Shown here piece after piece: positions 44,853-56,977 of a stretch of DNA of 64,000 nucleotides. This DNA is from Aegilops tauschii subsp. strangulata. Lineage: Eukaryota > Streptophyta > Magnoliopsida > Poales > Poaceae. The notes beneath the pieces were generated by a model that had not been told where the DNA came from, made no database searches, and saw only the letters and a program-made list of their open reading frames with translations. Where the stretch lies: NCBI RefSeq assembly GCF_002575655.3, contig NC_053037.3:321931294-321995293 (forward strand), read 5' to 3'. The position numbers and the translations under genes are program-made. Numbering within the stretch: position 1 is the first letter of the stretch; each line of letters starts with the position of its first letter.

Positions 44853-45250
44853 TGCCGGACTATGTGTTCGTCTCCTTACCTCCGTCAATTTTTTATATAT
44901 CCGTTATCTGTCTTTTCTTTCTTTCTTTCTTCCCTTTTTCTTCACATCCTTAAAAGGTTAAAATGTGTCTTGACTACACAATCTTGACGCGCTAGGCGTG
45001 CTCATTATACCTGGGGGCTTCTTATACAGAAGCTTAATATAATTATGTTCCGGGCTTTATGCCCCCCGCATATGTGTTACTTTTCCATATGTACCTTTTC
45101 TTCGCCATTATATGCATCAATATGACTTAAGTTTTGGCCAAGCTGGGTTGCCTGGCTCTTGTGTTTATGCCCTACGTTGCCGTTAATTCGGCTAGGGCAT
45201 AAGGGGAGCACCTCTGCGATTGTTACTGTTGGGTTAGCCGGATGTGTACC
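44853..45250 (+). other. F noncoding region after pol
   Basis: No gene is visible. It has a CTTTCTTTCTTTCTTCC pyrimidine run near 44918. The last five bases, GTACC, are the TSD of the Sabrina-like insertion. Confidence 0.6.
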
Positions 45251-46832
45251 TGATACGTCTCCAACGTATCTATAATTTTTGATTGCTCCATGCTATATTA
45301 TCTTCTGTTTTGGACATTATTGGGCATTATTATACACTTTTATATTATTTTTGGGACTAACATATTAACCAGAGGCCCAGCCCATAATTGCTGGTTTTTT
45401 TTCCTATTTCAGAGTTTCGCAGAAAAAGAATATCAAACGGAGTCCAAACGAAATGAAACCTTCGGGAACATGATTTTCGGAACGAACATGATCCAGAGGA
45501 CTTGGACCCTACATCAAGAAAGCTACCAGGAAGCCACGAGGTAGGGGGCGCGCCTACCCTCCCAGGCGCGCCCTCCACCCTTGTGGGCCCCCTGTTGCTC
45601 CACCGACGTACTCCTTCCTCCTATATATACCTACGTACCCCCAAACTACCAGAGACGGAGCCAAAAACCTAATTCCGCCGCCGCAACCTTCTGTACCTGT
45701 GAGATCCTATGTTGGGGCCTGTTCCGGAGCTCCGCTGGAGGGGGCATCGATCACGGAGGGCTTCTACATCAACACCATAGCCTCTCCGATGATGTGTGAG
45801 TAGTTTACCTCAGACCTTCGGGTCCATAGTTATTAGCTAGATGGCTTCTTCTCTCTTTTTGGATCTCAATACAATGTTCTCCCCCTCTCTTGTGGAGATC
45901 TATTCAATGTAATCTTCTTTTGCGGTGTGTTTGTTGAGACCGATGAATTGTGGGTTTATGATCAAGTTTATCTATGAACAATATTTGAATCTTCTGAATT
46001 CTTTTATGTATGATTGGTTATCTTTGCAAGTCTCTTTGAATTATCAGTTTGGTTTGGCCTACTAGATTGATCTTTCTTGCAATAGGAGAAGTGCTTAGCT
46101 TTGGGTTCAATCTTGTGGTGTCCTTTCCCAGTGACAGTAGGGGTAGCAAGGCACATATTGTATTGTTGCCATCGAAGATAACAAGATGGGGTTTATATCA
46201 TATTGCATGAGTTTATCCCTCTACATCATGTCATCTTGCTTAAAGCATTACTCTATTCTTATGAACTTAATACTCTAGATGCATGCTGGATAGCGGTCGA
46301 TGTGTGGAGTAACAGTAGTAGATGCAGGCAGGAGTCGGTCTACTTGTCTCGGACGTGATGCCTATATACATGATCATACCTAGATATTCTCATAACTATG
46401 CTCAATTCTGTCAATTGCTCAACAGTATTTGTTCACCCACCGTAAATACTTATGCTCTTGAGAGAAGCCACTAGTGAAACCTATGGCCCCCGGGTCTATT
46501 TACCATCATATTAATCTCCCGACAACAAGCTATTTCTGGCGCCGTTTTTATTTTGTTTTCTTTACTTTGCATCTTTATCATAAAATACCAAAAATATTAT
46601 CTTATCATATCTATCAGATCTCACTCTCGTAAGTGACCGTGTAGGGATTGAAAACCCCTTATCGCGTTGGTTGCGAGGATTTATTTGTTTGTGTAGGTGC
46701 GAGGGACTCGTGCGTGGCCTCCTACTGGATTGATACCTTGGTTCTCAAAAACTGAGGGAAATACTTACGCTACTTTGCTGCATCACCCTTTCCTCTTCAA
46801 GGGAAAACCAACGCAGTGCTCAAGAGGTAGCA
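45251..46832 (+). repeat. 5' LTR of the Sabrina-like element, 1582 bp
   Basis: It starts TGATACGTCTCCAACGTATC and ends CTCAAGAGGTAGCA. A GGGGGCGCGCC-centred inverted repeat near 45543-45575 precedes the TATA box CTATATATAC (45621-45630). Confidence 0.9.
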
Positions 46833-46843
46833 AGAATGATTTC

Positions 46844-46861
46844 TGGCGCCGTTGCCGGCGA
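46844..46861 (+). promoter_or_regulatory. Primer-binding site of the Sabrina-like element
   Basis: TGGCGCCGTTGCCGGCGA matches the tRNA-Asp complement with one mismatch near the 3' side, 11 bases after the LTR end. Confidence 0.8.
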
Positions 46862-47052
46862 GTCTACGCAAAAGTCAACATACCAAGTACCCATCGCAAA
46901 CCCTTATCTCCCGCATTACGTTATTTGCCATTTGCCTCTCGTTTTCCTCTCCCCCACTTCACCCTTGCCGTTTTATTCGCTATCTCTTTTTTGTTCGCCT
47001 CTTTTTCGCTTGCTTCTTGTTTGCTCGTGTGTTGGATTGCTTGCTTGTCACG

Positions 47053-49131
47053 ATGGCTCAAGATAATACCAAATTATGTGACTTTACTAATACCAACAAC
47101 AATGATTTCCTTAGCACTCCGATTGCTCCTCTTACCGATACTGAATCTTGTGAAATCAATGCTGCTTTGTTGAATCTTGTTATGAAAGATCAATTTGCCG
47201 GCCTTCCTAGTGAAGATGCCGCTACCCTCCTAAATAGCTTCGTTGATTTGTGTGATATGCAAAATAACAAAGATGTGGATAATGATATTGTTAAATTGAA
47301 GCTATTTCCTTTTTTGCTTAGAGATCGTGCTAAAGCTTGGTTTTCATCTTTGCCTAAAAATAGTATGGATTCTTGGAATAAGTGCAAAGATGCTTTTATC
47401 TCTAAGTATTTTCCTCCCGCTAAGATTATCTCTCTTAGAAACGATATTATGAATTTTAAGCAATTTGATCATGAACATGTTGCACAAGCTTGGGAGAGGA
47501 TGAAATTAATGATACGTAATTGCCCTACGCATGGTTTGGATTTTTGGATGATTATACAAAAAATTTATGCCGGATTGAATTTTGCTTCTAGAAATCTTTT
47601 AGATTCGGCCGCGGGAGGCACTTTTATGGAAATCACTTTAGGAGAAGCTACTAAACTCCTATATAATATTATGGTTAATTATTCTCAATGGCACATTGAA
47701 AGATCTACTAATAAAAAAGTGCATGCGATAGAAGAAATTAATGTTTTGAGTGGAAAGATGGATGAACTTATGAAATTATTTGCTACTAAGAGTGTTTCTT
47801 CTGATCCTAATGATATGCCTTTGTCTACTTTGATTGAGAATAATAATGAACCTATGGATGTGAATTTTGTTGGTAGGAATAATTTTGGTAACAACGCGTA
47901 TAGAGGAAATTTTAATCCTAGGCCTTATCCTAGTAATTCCTCTAATAATTATGGTAATTCCTACAACAATTCTTATGGAAATTTTAATAAGATGCCCTCT
48001 GAATTTGAGACTAGTGTTAAGGAATTTATGAATTCGTAAAAGAATTTCAATGCTTTGCTTGAAGAGAAATTGCTTAAAGTTGATGAATTGGCTAGGAACG
48101 TTGATAGAATTTCTCTTGATGTTGATTCTTTAAAACTTAGATCTATTACTCCTAAGCATGATATCAATGAGTCTCTCAAAGCCATGAGAATTTCCATTGA
48201 TGAGTGCAAAGAAAGAACCGCTAGGATGCATGCTAAGAAAGATTGCTTTGTGAAAGCGTGTTCTTCAAATTTCTATGAAAATAAGATGAAGATCTAAAAG
48301 TTATTGATGTGTCCCCTATTAAATCTTTGTTTTGCAATATGAATCTGGATAATGATGGGACTGAATATGATCCACCTTTACCTAGAAGGCGTTCCAGAAA
48401 TTCGGAGTTTTTAGATCTTGATGCTAAAATTGATAAAAGTGGGATTGAAGAGATCAAAACATTAGATATTAATGAACCCAGTATTTTGGATTTCAATGAA
48501 TTTAATTATGATAATTGCTCTTTGACAGATTGTATTTCCTTGTTGCAATCCATGCTAAATTCTCCTCATGCTTATAGTCAAAATAAAGCCTTTACCAAAC
48601 ATATCGTTGATGCTTTGATGCAATCTTATGAAGAACAACTTGAGTTGGAAGTTTCTATCCCTAGAAAACTTTATGATGAGTGGGAACCTACTATTAAAAT
48701 TAAAATTAAAGATCATGAATGCTATGCTTTGTGTGATTTGGGTGCTAGTGTTTCCACGATTCCAAAGACTTTGTGCGATTTGCTAGGTTTCCGTGATTTT
48801 GATGATTGCTCTTTGAACTTGCACCTTGCGGATTCCACCATTAAGAAACCTATGGGAAGATAATGATGTTATCATTGTTGCAAATAGGAACTATGTGCCC
48901 GTAGATTTTATTGTTCTTGATATAGATTGCAATCCTTCATGTCCTATTATTCTTGGTAGACCTTTCCTTAGAACGATTGGTGCAATTATTGATATGAAGG
49001 AAGGGAATATTAGATTCCAATTTCCATTAAAGAAAGGCATGGAACACTTCCCTAGAAATAAAATAAAATTACCATATGAATATATCATGAGAGCCACTTA
49101 TGGATTGCCTACCAAAGATGGCAACACCTAG
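47053..49131 (+). pseudogene. Gag-protease of the Sabrina-like element
   Basis: I chose ATG 47053 (MAQDNTKLCDF) because the 190 bases upstream are a pyrimidine-rich leader, although the frame is open further. The Retrotrans_gag-like domain reads LKLFPFLLRDRAKAWFSSLP, then KYFPPAKIISLRNDI and AQAWERMKLMIRNCPTHG. A glycine/asparagine/tyrosine-rich segment (about 47875-47990) may bind RNA. TAA at 48037-48039 and frameshifts near 48290 and 48862 break the frame. The protease reads YALCDLGASVSTIPKTLC (DLG variant) and IILGRPFLRTIGAIIDMKEG, ending TAG 49129-49131. Confidence 0.85.
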
Positions 49132-51937
49132 ATCTATCCTTGCTTTTATGCCTAGCTAGGGGCGTTGATAGCGCTTGTTGGGAGGCAACCGAATTTCATT
49201 TTTAGTTTTTTGCTTTTTGCTTCTGTTTAGGAATAAATATTTGATATAGCCTCTGGTTATATGTGTTTTTATGTTTTAATTAGTGTTTGTGCCAAGTTTA
49301 ACCTATAGGATCTTCTTGGATGATAGTTATTTGATCTTGCAGAAAATTCCAGAAACTTTCTGTTCACGAAAACAATTGTTAAAAATCACCAGAACGTGAT
49401 AAAATATTCATTACAATTGCTGCTGATCAATAAACAAATTTTCTATGTCTTCCTATTTTGGCTGATTTTTTGGAGTTCTAGAAGTTTGCATAATTACAGA
49501 TTACTACAGACTGTTCTGTTTTTGACAGATTCTGTTTTTCGTGTGTTGTTTGCTTATTTTGATGAATCTATGGCTAGTAAAATAGTTTATGAACCATAGA
49601 GAAGTTGGAATACAGTAGGTTTAACACCAATATAAATAAATAATTAGTTCATTACAGTACCTTGAAGTGGTCTTCTGTTTTCTTTCGCTAACGGAGCTCA
49701 CGAGATTTTCTGCTGAGTTTTGTGTTGTGAAGTTTTCAAGTTTTGGGTGAAAGATTTGATGGATTATGGAACAAGGAGTGGCAAGAGCCTAAGCTTGGGG
49801 ATGCCCATGGCACCCCCAAGATAATCTAAGGACACCTAAAAGCCAAAGCTTGGGGATGCCCCGGAAGGCATCCCCTCTTTCGTCTACTTCCATCGGTAAC
49901 TTTACTTGGAGCTATATTTTTATTCACCACATGATATGTGTTTTGCTTGGAGCATCTTGTATGATTTGATTCTTTGCTTTTTAGTTTACCACAATCATCT
50001 TTGCTGTACACACCTTTTGAGAGAGATGCACATGATTCGGAAATTATTAGAATACTCTATGCGCTTCACTTATATCTTTTGAGTTATATAGTTTTTGCTC
50101 TAGTACTTCACTTATATCTTTTAGAGCACGGTGGTGGATTTGTTTTATAGAAACTATTGATCTCTCATGATTCACTTAGATTATTTTGAGAGCCTTAAAG
50201 AGCATGGTAATTTTCTTAAATAATCCAAATATGCTAGGTATTCAAGATTAGTAAAAACTTTCTTATGAGTGTGTTGAATACTAACAGAAGTTTGATGCTT
50301 GATGATTGTTTTGAGACATGGAGGTAGTGATATCAAAGTTGTGCTAGTTGAGTAGTTGTGAATTTGAGAAATACTTGTGTTGAAGTTTTCAAGTCCCGTA
50401 GCATGCACGTATGGTAAACGTTATGTAACAAATATTAAACATGAAGTGTTCTTTGATTGTCCTCCTTATGAGTGGCGGTCGGGGACGAGCGATGGTCTTT
50501 TCCTACCAATCTATCCCCCTAGGAGCATGCGCTTAATGCTTGGTTTTTGATGACTTGTAGATTTTTGCAATAAGTATGTCAGTTCTTTATGACTAATGTT
50601 GAGTCCATGGATTATACGCACTCTCACCTTTCCATCATTGCTAGCCTCTTCGGTACCGTGCATTGCCCTTTCTCACATTGAGAGTTGGTGCAAACTTCGC
50701 CGGTGCATCCAAACCCCGTGATATGATACGCTCTTTCACACATAAACCTCCTTATATCTTCCTCAAAACAGCCACCATACCTACCTATTATGGCATATCC
50801 ATAGCCATTCCGAGATATATTGCCATGCAACTTTCCACCATTCCGTTTATCATGACACGTTCATCATTGTCATATTGCTTTGCATGATCATGTAGTTGAC
50901 ATAGTATTTGTGGCAAAGCCACCGTTCATAATTCTTTCATACATGTCACTCTTGGTTCATTGCCTGTCCCGGTACACCACCGGGGGCATTCATATAGAGT
51001 CATACTTTGTTCTAGTATCGAGTTGTAATCATTGAGTTGTAAATAAATAGAAGTGTGATGATCATCATTTTCTAGAGCATTGTCCCAAGTGAGGAATAAA
51101 AAAAGAGAGAGAGAAAGGAAATAAAAAAGAGAAGGCCCAAAAAAAGAGAGAGAAAGAGAGAAGGGACAATGTTACTATCCTTTTTCCACACTTGTGCTTC
51201 AAAGTAGCACCATAATCTTCATGATAGAGAGTCTCTTGTTTTGTCACTTTCATATACTAGTGGGAATTTTTCATTATAGAACTTGGCTTGTATATTCCAA
51301 CAATGGGCCTCCTCAAGTGCCCTAGGTCTTCGTAAGCAAGCAAGTTGGATGCACACCCACTTAGTTTCTTTTGTTGAGCTTTCATATATTTATAGCTCTA
51401 GTGCATCCGTTGCATGGCAATCCCTACTCCTTGCATTAACATCAATCGATGGGCATCTCCATAGCTCATTGATTAAGCCTCGTTGATGTGAGACTTTCTC
51501 CTTTATTGTCTTCTCCACATAACCCCCATCATCATATTCTATTCCACCCATAGTGCTATATCCATGGCTCACGCTCATGTATTGCATGAAGGTTGAAAAA
51601 GTTTGAGATTACTAAAGTATGAAACAATTGCTTGGCTTGTCATCGGGGTTGTGCATGATGAGAGCATTTTTGTGTGACGAAATGGAGCATGACTAAACTA
51701 TATGATTTTGTAGGGATGAACTTTCTTTGGCCATGTTATTTTGAGAAGACATAATTGCTTAGTTAGTATGCTTGAAGTATTATTATTTTTATGTCAATAT
51801 TGAACTTTTATCTTGAATCTTTCGGATCTGAATATTCATACCACAATTAAGAAGAATTACATTGAAATTATGCCAAGTAGCATTCCACATGAAAAATTCT
51901 GTTTTTATCATTTACCTACTCGAGGACGAGTAGGAAT
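49132..51937 (+). other. Noncoding 3' region of the Sabrina-like element
   Basis: About 2.8 kb with no supportable gene. PPT-like motifs AAGCTTGGGGATGCC lie at 49791-49805 and 49846-49860. The block about 50470-50529 and the purine tract (about 51088-51165) are shared with W. Short open frames are not conserved between the two elements. Confidence 0.6.
49791..49875 (+). repeat. Paired internal PPT-like motifs (Sabrina-like element)
   Basis: Two AAGCTTGGGGATGCC copies about 55 bases apart. The second is followed by CCGGAAGGCATCCC, so it can form a GGGATGCC/GGCATCCC hairpin, as in W 27627-27655. The terminal tract is at 51938-51953. Confidence 0.7.
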
Positions 51938-51953
51938 TAAGCTTGGGGATGCT
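51938..51953 (+). promoter_or_regulatory. Terminal polypurine tract of the Sabrina-like element
   Basis: TAAGCTTGGGGATGCT directly abuts the 3' LTR. Confidence 0.85.
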
Positions 51954-53533
51954 TGATACGTCTCCAACGTATCTATAATTTTTTTATTGTTCCATGCTAT
52001 ATTATCTTCTATTTTGGACATTACTGGGCTTTATTATACACTTTTATATTATTTTTGGGACTAACCTATTAACCGGAGGCCCAGCCCAGAATTGCTGTTT
52101 TTTGCCTATTTCAGAGTTTCGCAGAAAAAGAATATCAAACGGAGTCCAAACGGAATGAAACCTTCGGGAACGTGATTTTCGGAACGAAGATGATCCAGAG
52201 GACTTGGACCCTACGTCAAGAAAGCTACCAGGAAGCCACGAGGTAGGGGGCGCGCCTACCCCCCCCCCCCCAAGCGCGCCCTCCACCCTTGTGGGCCCCT
52301 TGTTGCTCCACCGACGTACTCCGTCCTCCTATATATACCTACGTACCCCCAAACTACCAAAGACGGAGCCAAAAACCTAATTCCACCGCCGCAACCTTCT
52401 GTACCCGTGAGATCCCATCTTGGGGCCTGTTCCGGAGCTCCGCCGGAGGGGGCATCGATCACGGAGGGCTTCTACATCAACACCATAGCCTCTCCGATGA
52501 TGTGTGAGTAGTTTACCTTAGACCTTCGGGTCCATAGTTATTAGCTAGATGGCTTCTTCTCTCTTTTTGGATCTCAATACAATGTTCTCCCCCTCTCTTG
52601 TGGAGATCTATTCGATGTAATCTTCTTTTTCTGTGTGTTTGTTGAGACTGATGAATTGTGGGTTTATGATCAAGTTTATCTATGAACAATATTTTGAATT
52701 CTTTTATGTTTGATTGGTTATCTTTGCAAGTCTCTTCGAATTATCAGTTTGGTTTGGCCTACTAGATTGATCTTTCTTGCAATAGGAGAAGTGCTTAGCT
52801 TTGGGCTCAATCTTGCGGTGTCCTTTCCCAGTGACAGTAGGGGCAGCAAGGCACATATTGTATTGTTGTCATCGAGGATAACAAGATGGGGTTTATATCA
52901 TATTGCATGAGTTTATCCCTCTACATCATGTCATCTTGCTTGAAGCATTACTCTGTTCTTATGAACTTAATACTCTAGATGCATGCTGGATAGCGGTCGA
53001 TGTGTGGAGTAATAGTAGTAGATGCAGGCAGGAGTCGGTCTACTTGTCTCGGACATGATGCCTATATACATGATCATACCTAGATATTCTCATAACTATG
53101 CTCAATTCTTTCAATTGCTCAACAGTAATTTGTTCACCCACCGTAAATACTTATGCTCTTGAGAGAAGCCACTAGTGAAACCTATGGCCCCCGGGTCTAT
53201 TTACCATCATATTAATCTCCCGACAACAAGCTATTTCTGGCGCCGTTTTTATTTTGTTCTCTTTACTTTGCATCTTTATCATAAAATACCAAAAAAATTA
53301 TCTTATCATATCTATCAGATCTCACTCTCGTAAGTGAACGTGTAGGGATTGACAACCCCTTATCGCGTTGGTTGCGGAGATTTATTTGTTTGTGTAGGTG
53401 CGAGGGACTCGTTCGTGGCCTCCTACTGGATTTATATCTTGGTTCTCAAAAACTGAGGGAAATACTTATGCTACTTTGCTACATCACCCTTTCCTCTTCA
53501 AGGGAAAACCAACGCAGTGCTCAAGAGGTAGCG
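51954..53533 (+). repeat. 3' LTR of the Sabrina-like element, 1580 bp
   Basis: It is colinear with 45251-46832. The last base pair is CG rather than CA, a point change. A run of about 14 cytosines interrupts the GC-rich inverted repeat near 52260. The TATA box is at about 52330. Confidence 0.9.
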
Positions 53534-53538
53534 GTACC

Positions 53539-53959
53539 TCAGATTGGGTGAAGCCGAAAGCTGGCGTTCTAAAGGGAATATTCGGTCGGTGAACAAAAGA
53601 TGACTTTTATTTATTGTAATACATGCCCCCAGATGTTTATATCCCGCGTCTCTTTTCGCAGTTCGGACATGCACATTAATGCATGCGTACCCAGGGAAAG
53701 GAACCCTTAACGGAACTATTCTCCCTGGAAGATGTTTCTTACTATCCATGTAATATAACATAGCTAGTTGGGTACTTGTCTGTTCAAGCACTTATGACCC
53801 CTACGCCTGGTTTCCACGCGTACCCCGGTTTTTACATAACTGAGCGGGTATTCGGATACACTCCGGACTGTCGGGTCCAGAGGTCGATGCGAAAAGGTCC
53901 GCCATGACAAATGATTTACAATCCGGCTAGGGACAATATATGTCACTTGAAGTACACAG
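53539..53959. other. F noncoding region between the insertion and the antisense gene
   Basis: About 420 bases with no supportable gene. It would contain the 3' untranslated part of the minus-strand antisense gene. Confidence 0.5.
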
Positions 53960-56500
53960 TCACTTAGACTGACTAAATTTTTTTTCTATACCATCCAACA
54001 GGCTGTCTAGCCTACAATCCTGTTGGGAATACTTTGCGGCTAATTTCACCTGGTCATACACCAAACTGACGTGGATCTCTTTCCCATCAGACCCCATAGG
54101 TCCGACCTCGGCCATGTGGTTCGGGTCAGCCTTGGTATATCACGTCTTCACCATGGCCCAGGCTTCCCTTGCACCTTGTCGGCAGGCTGATATCTTCCAT
54201 AATCGTAAGCGCCGCCGCGCTCCCTTGAGCATCTCTACAAGCTCCCCCATGCCTCCTGGCAGGGAGGCGGATGGCCACAAGGCTTGGGCAATGCCCTGCA
54301 TCACCTGCCGTACTTGTTCGTGAAGTTGTGAGAGCTCTGGTAGAAGATCACCCGCAGACCCGGGCATCTCCTCCGCGGGACGACCCGTCAGCATACCTAC
54401 AGATATAACTCTGTTAGCCAGTTTCTTCGCCGAACTCTATAAAAGTCCGTTCAAGCACTTACTAAAAATGCCGCGTCGAAGCCTCTTATTCTCCTTTACG
54501 GAGTCAGCAAGCTGGGCTCGAACATCTTTCAGTTCAACGCCCAGCCGGGTATTGGCATCTTGGAGATCGTTTTTCTCCCGCCTAACCTGCGTAAGCACGC
54601 GCTCGCCAGCCTTTAGCTGTCGTTGAGCATGTTGCTCATCCCCTCGTACGACCTCCGGATTCACTCCGGGGTCATCTGCAGAATCTATTGTTAGATTTGC
54701 ATGCATGCCGAATACTAACTGGTACATGTCATTCTTTTCGATAGAAACAAGTGTTACCAGATGGGGCCTTCTCGGACTCCTTCATTGCGGCAACTGCGGC
54801 CCGTAGCTGGGCTTTGCACTCCTCCAGCTCTCGAGACAACTGGGTATTCTTCTCCGTAAGAACCTACGAAAACAACGATCCTTAAATCAGTTGTGCCAAC
54901 TATTTCAAGTCTCAGGGGCTACTAATATACATAATTATTAGATTTCTTACCCGTATATCCTTTACATACTGGTCCGTGGCTCTGGCAAGACCATTTTGAG
55001 CAGCTCGGATGTACGCGTCTCCTGAGTTGAAGGCATCGAACGCCTCTTGAGAAAACCAAGCGTCGCGGAGTACGGCCCGGCGACGCCTGTGATTCATGGC
55101 ACTCTCCACTTCGGAATTCGTAGCGGACAGCCTATCCGCATCCTCTGTAGGAGGAACATCCGGTGTTGGCCCCACGTTAGCGTCTGCCTCTAAGTCCGGC
55201 TCTGGAGCCCGGCTGGTGGAGGCGTGGCCGGCAGGTTCTCCGGATATGGTCCGGCGAGCGTTTTTCCTGCTAGGAAACATGGACGTTATTATATTTTAAA
55301 AGACGACAACCACGGAGCGGGGTTCTTTTCATACCTCTGTGACAGCGTCTCAGTCCTGACCGCCTTCCTTTTAAGCCTACCCGGTTTCGGTGCCCCTTGT
55401 TGGTGAGTCACTGCGGGTTCGGCATGGCGTCCCGAGGACCTTCCCTGTAAGACACCATATGTGTGCGGTAGGTGAAGTGCAAAAAAAGGGATCCTTCTCG
55501 GAAGTTGGGACTCCGGTTTTACTTACATGCGATGCAGGGAGTAGTCCAGGATAATCGGCTATGATGGCCACCAAGGCACCGTCACAGCTTAATTTATAGA
55601 ACATCCTGTCGATGAGCTCCACAAATGTGTCCGGATCTTCTTCGAGTCCGGGGTCGAGGGCCCGGTCAGGGTCCTCTGGTTGTGGAGGCGGGCTGTGGAC
55701 CTCCCTCACAGCTTTTTGCAGTTCCTGCTATGAAATAGCAAGGTAAATACTTATGACGAAGAATGCGGGAAGGTTCGGAGTAAAAAGTAGCAGATCACCC
55801 AGTTTGGGGGGTTGTACATGGAGAATCCATCCCGTGGCTTAATGCGGATGAACTCCTCTTCCTCTCCTTTATATAAATCTGGTCCCTTACGACTGCAACG
55901 GGTGGCATCGTCTTCTCCATTGAAGTGCCACATGGGTTGTCCCTGATATTGAAGTGGTTGCACCCCCCGCATTATACATATTGACATAACCTCGATTATT
56001 GTCAATCCTGATTTGGTCACTTTTTTATCCGGCCCATCAGGTAAAGGACTTCTCCATTATCTTCCTCCTGGGGGCTCCGAGGGCGCCAGCTGCGGCGTTT
56101 CTTCAAAGGGGCGTTGTCGAACTCAGGAAGGCCCATCCGAATAGGGTCCGGAAGGGGGACGTCCTCCATATAAAACCACTCCGAAGGCCAGTATTCAGAT
56201 GTCTTGTTTGGAGTACCGGACAGGTATTCGGTCCCAGCGATGCGCCATATCTCGGCTCCACCCACTAGATATATTGACCCCTCCTGTGTACAGGGTACGA
56301 GGCAGAATAGCCTCTTCCATAGCTCGAAATGAGCTTGCAGCCCAAAAACAACTCGCAAAGGGTGCAGAAGCCAAGGAGTGCAACATTTATGGGAAGCCGG
56401 ACACTACTCGACAGGTACTCAGAATTTGGAGAAGAACCCGCCATGCAATGCCGAAGACAATCTGCGCGCCGGACTCGTCGTCATTGAAGCCAGGTTCAGG
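53960..56500 (-). pseudogene. F antisense multi-exon gene (Tat-type extra ORF)
   Basis: On the minus strand the frame runs from near 56500 down to TGA 53960-53962. Exons are separated by introns with GT-AG ends: 55725-55798, 55445-55526, 55267-55336, 54863-54950, 54676-54758 and 54397-54462. The N-terminal exon includes GGAEIWRIAGTEYLSGTPNK and EWFYMEDVPLPDP, resembling the putative gypsy-type transposon domain (Transposase_28). Middle exons hold FVELIDRMFYKLSCD and a nuclear-looking basic stretch MNHRRRRAVLRDAWF. Later exons are coiled-coil (NTQLSRELEECKAQLRAAVA). A frameshift near 56020 and a TGA at 54140-54142, where arginine is expected, break it. Function unknown. Confidence 0.6.
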
Positions 56501-56506
56501 GGCTAC
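56497..56506 (+). promoter_or_regulatory. Polypurine tract of F
   Basis: CAGGGGCTAC abuts the TGAGGGAG start of the 3' LTR. It is short and not purely purine. Confidence 0.5.
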
Positions 56507-56977
56507 TGAGGGAGTCCTGCATTAGGGGGTCCTCGGACAGCGGGACTGTATACTTTGGCCGGACTGTTGGACTATGAAGATACAAGATTGAAGACTTCGT
56601 CCCGTGTCCGGGTGGGACTCTCCTTGGCGTGGAAGGCAAGCTTGGCAATTCGGATCTGTAGATCTCCTCCCTTGTAACCGACTCTGTGTAACCCTAGCCC
56701 CCTCCAGTGTCTATATAAACCGGAGGGTTTAGTCCATCGGACAACAACAATCATAATCATAGGCTAGCTTCTAGGGTTTAGCCTATATGATCTCGTGGTA
56801 GATCAACTCTTGTAATACTCATATCATCAAGATCAATCAAGCAGGAAGTAGGGTATTACCTCCATCGAGAGGGCCCAAACCTGGGTAAACATTGTGTCCC
56901 CCGCCTCCTGTTACCATCCGCCTTAGACGCATAGTTCGGGACCCCCTACCCGAGATCCGCCGGTTTTGACACCGACT
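56507..56977 (+). repeat. 3' LTR of F, 471 bp
   Basis: It starts TGAGGGAGTCCTGCATTAGG and ends GACACCGACT, with the final CA changed to CT. The TATA box CTATATAAAC is at 56711-56720. The TSD CATAT follows. Confidence 0.9.

Larger units (their letters stand above)
45251..53533 (+). mobile_element. Sabrina-like nonautonomous Gypsy-type element
   Basis: It has LTRs 45251-46832 (1582 bp) and 51954-53533 (1580 bp), a TSD GTACC (45246-45250 and 53534-53538), a tRNA-Asp primer site, gag-protease (47053-49131), about 2.8 kb of noncoding 3' sequence and a terminal polypurine tract. No RT or integrase is present. LTR sequence and length suggest the Sabrina family, named from memory. It lies between pol and the antisense gene of F. 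Confidence 0.85.
37467..56977 (+). mobile_element. Element F: Fatima-like Ty3/Gypsy retrotransposon
   Basis: F has 471-bp LTRs (37467-37937 and 56507-56977), gag-pol on the plus strand (37985-44852), and an antisense multi-exon gene before the 3' LTR (53960-56500). It is inserted into the H tandem repeat with a perfect TSD CATAT (37462-37466 and 56978-56982). It contains an Angela solo LTR and a Sabrina-like element. The LTR start TGAGGGAGTCCTGGATTAGG suggests the Fatima family; the name is from memory. Confidence 0.85.

Noticed and set aside
3052..46861. Possible tRNA genes at the GCCGTTGCCGGGGA segments
   Set aside because: Only the 18-base complement of the tRNA 3' end is present. They sit just after LTRs, so they are primer-binding sites.
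53398..53592. 64-aa ORF spanning the end of the Sabrina-like LTR
   Set aside because: It crosses the LTR/flank junction and starts in LTR sequence, so it is not a real gene.
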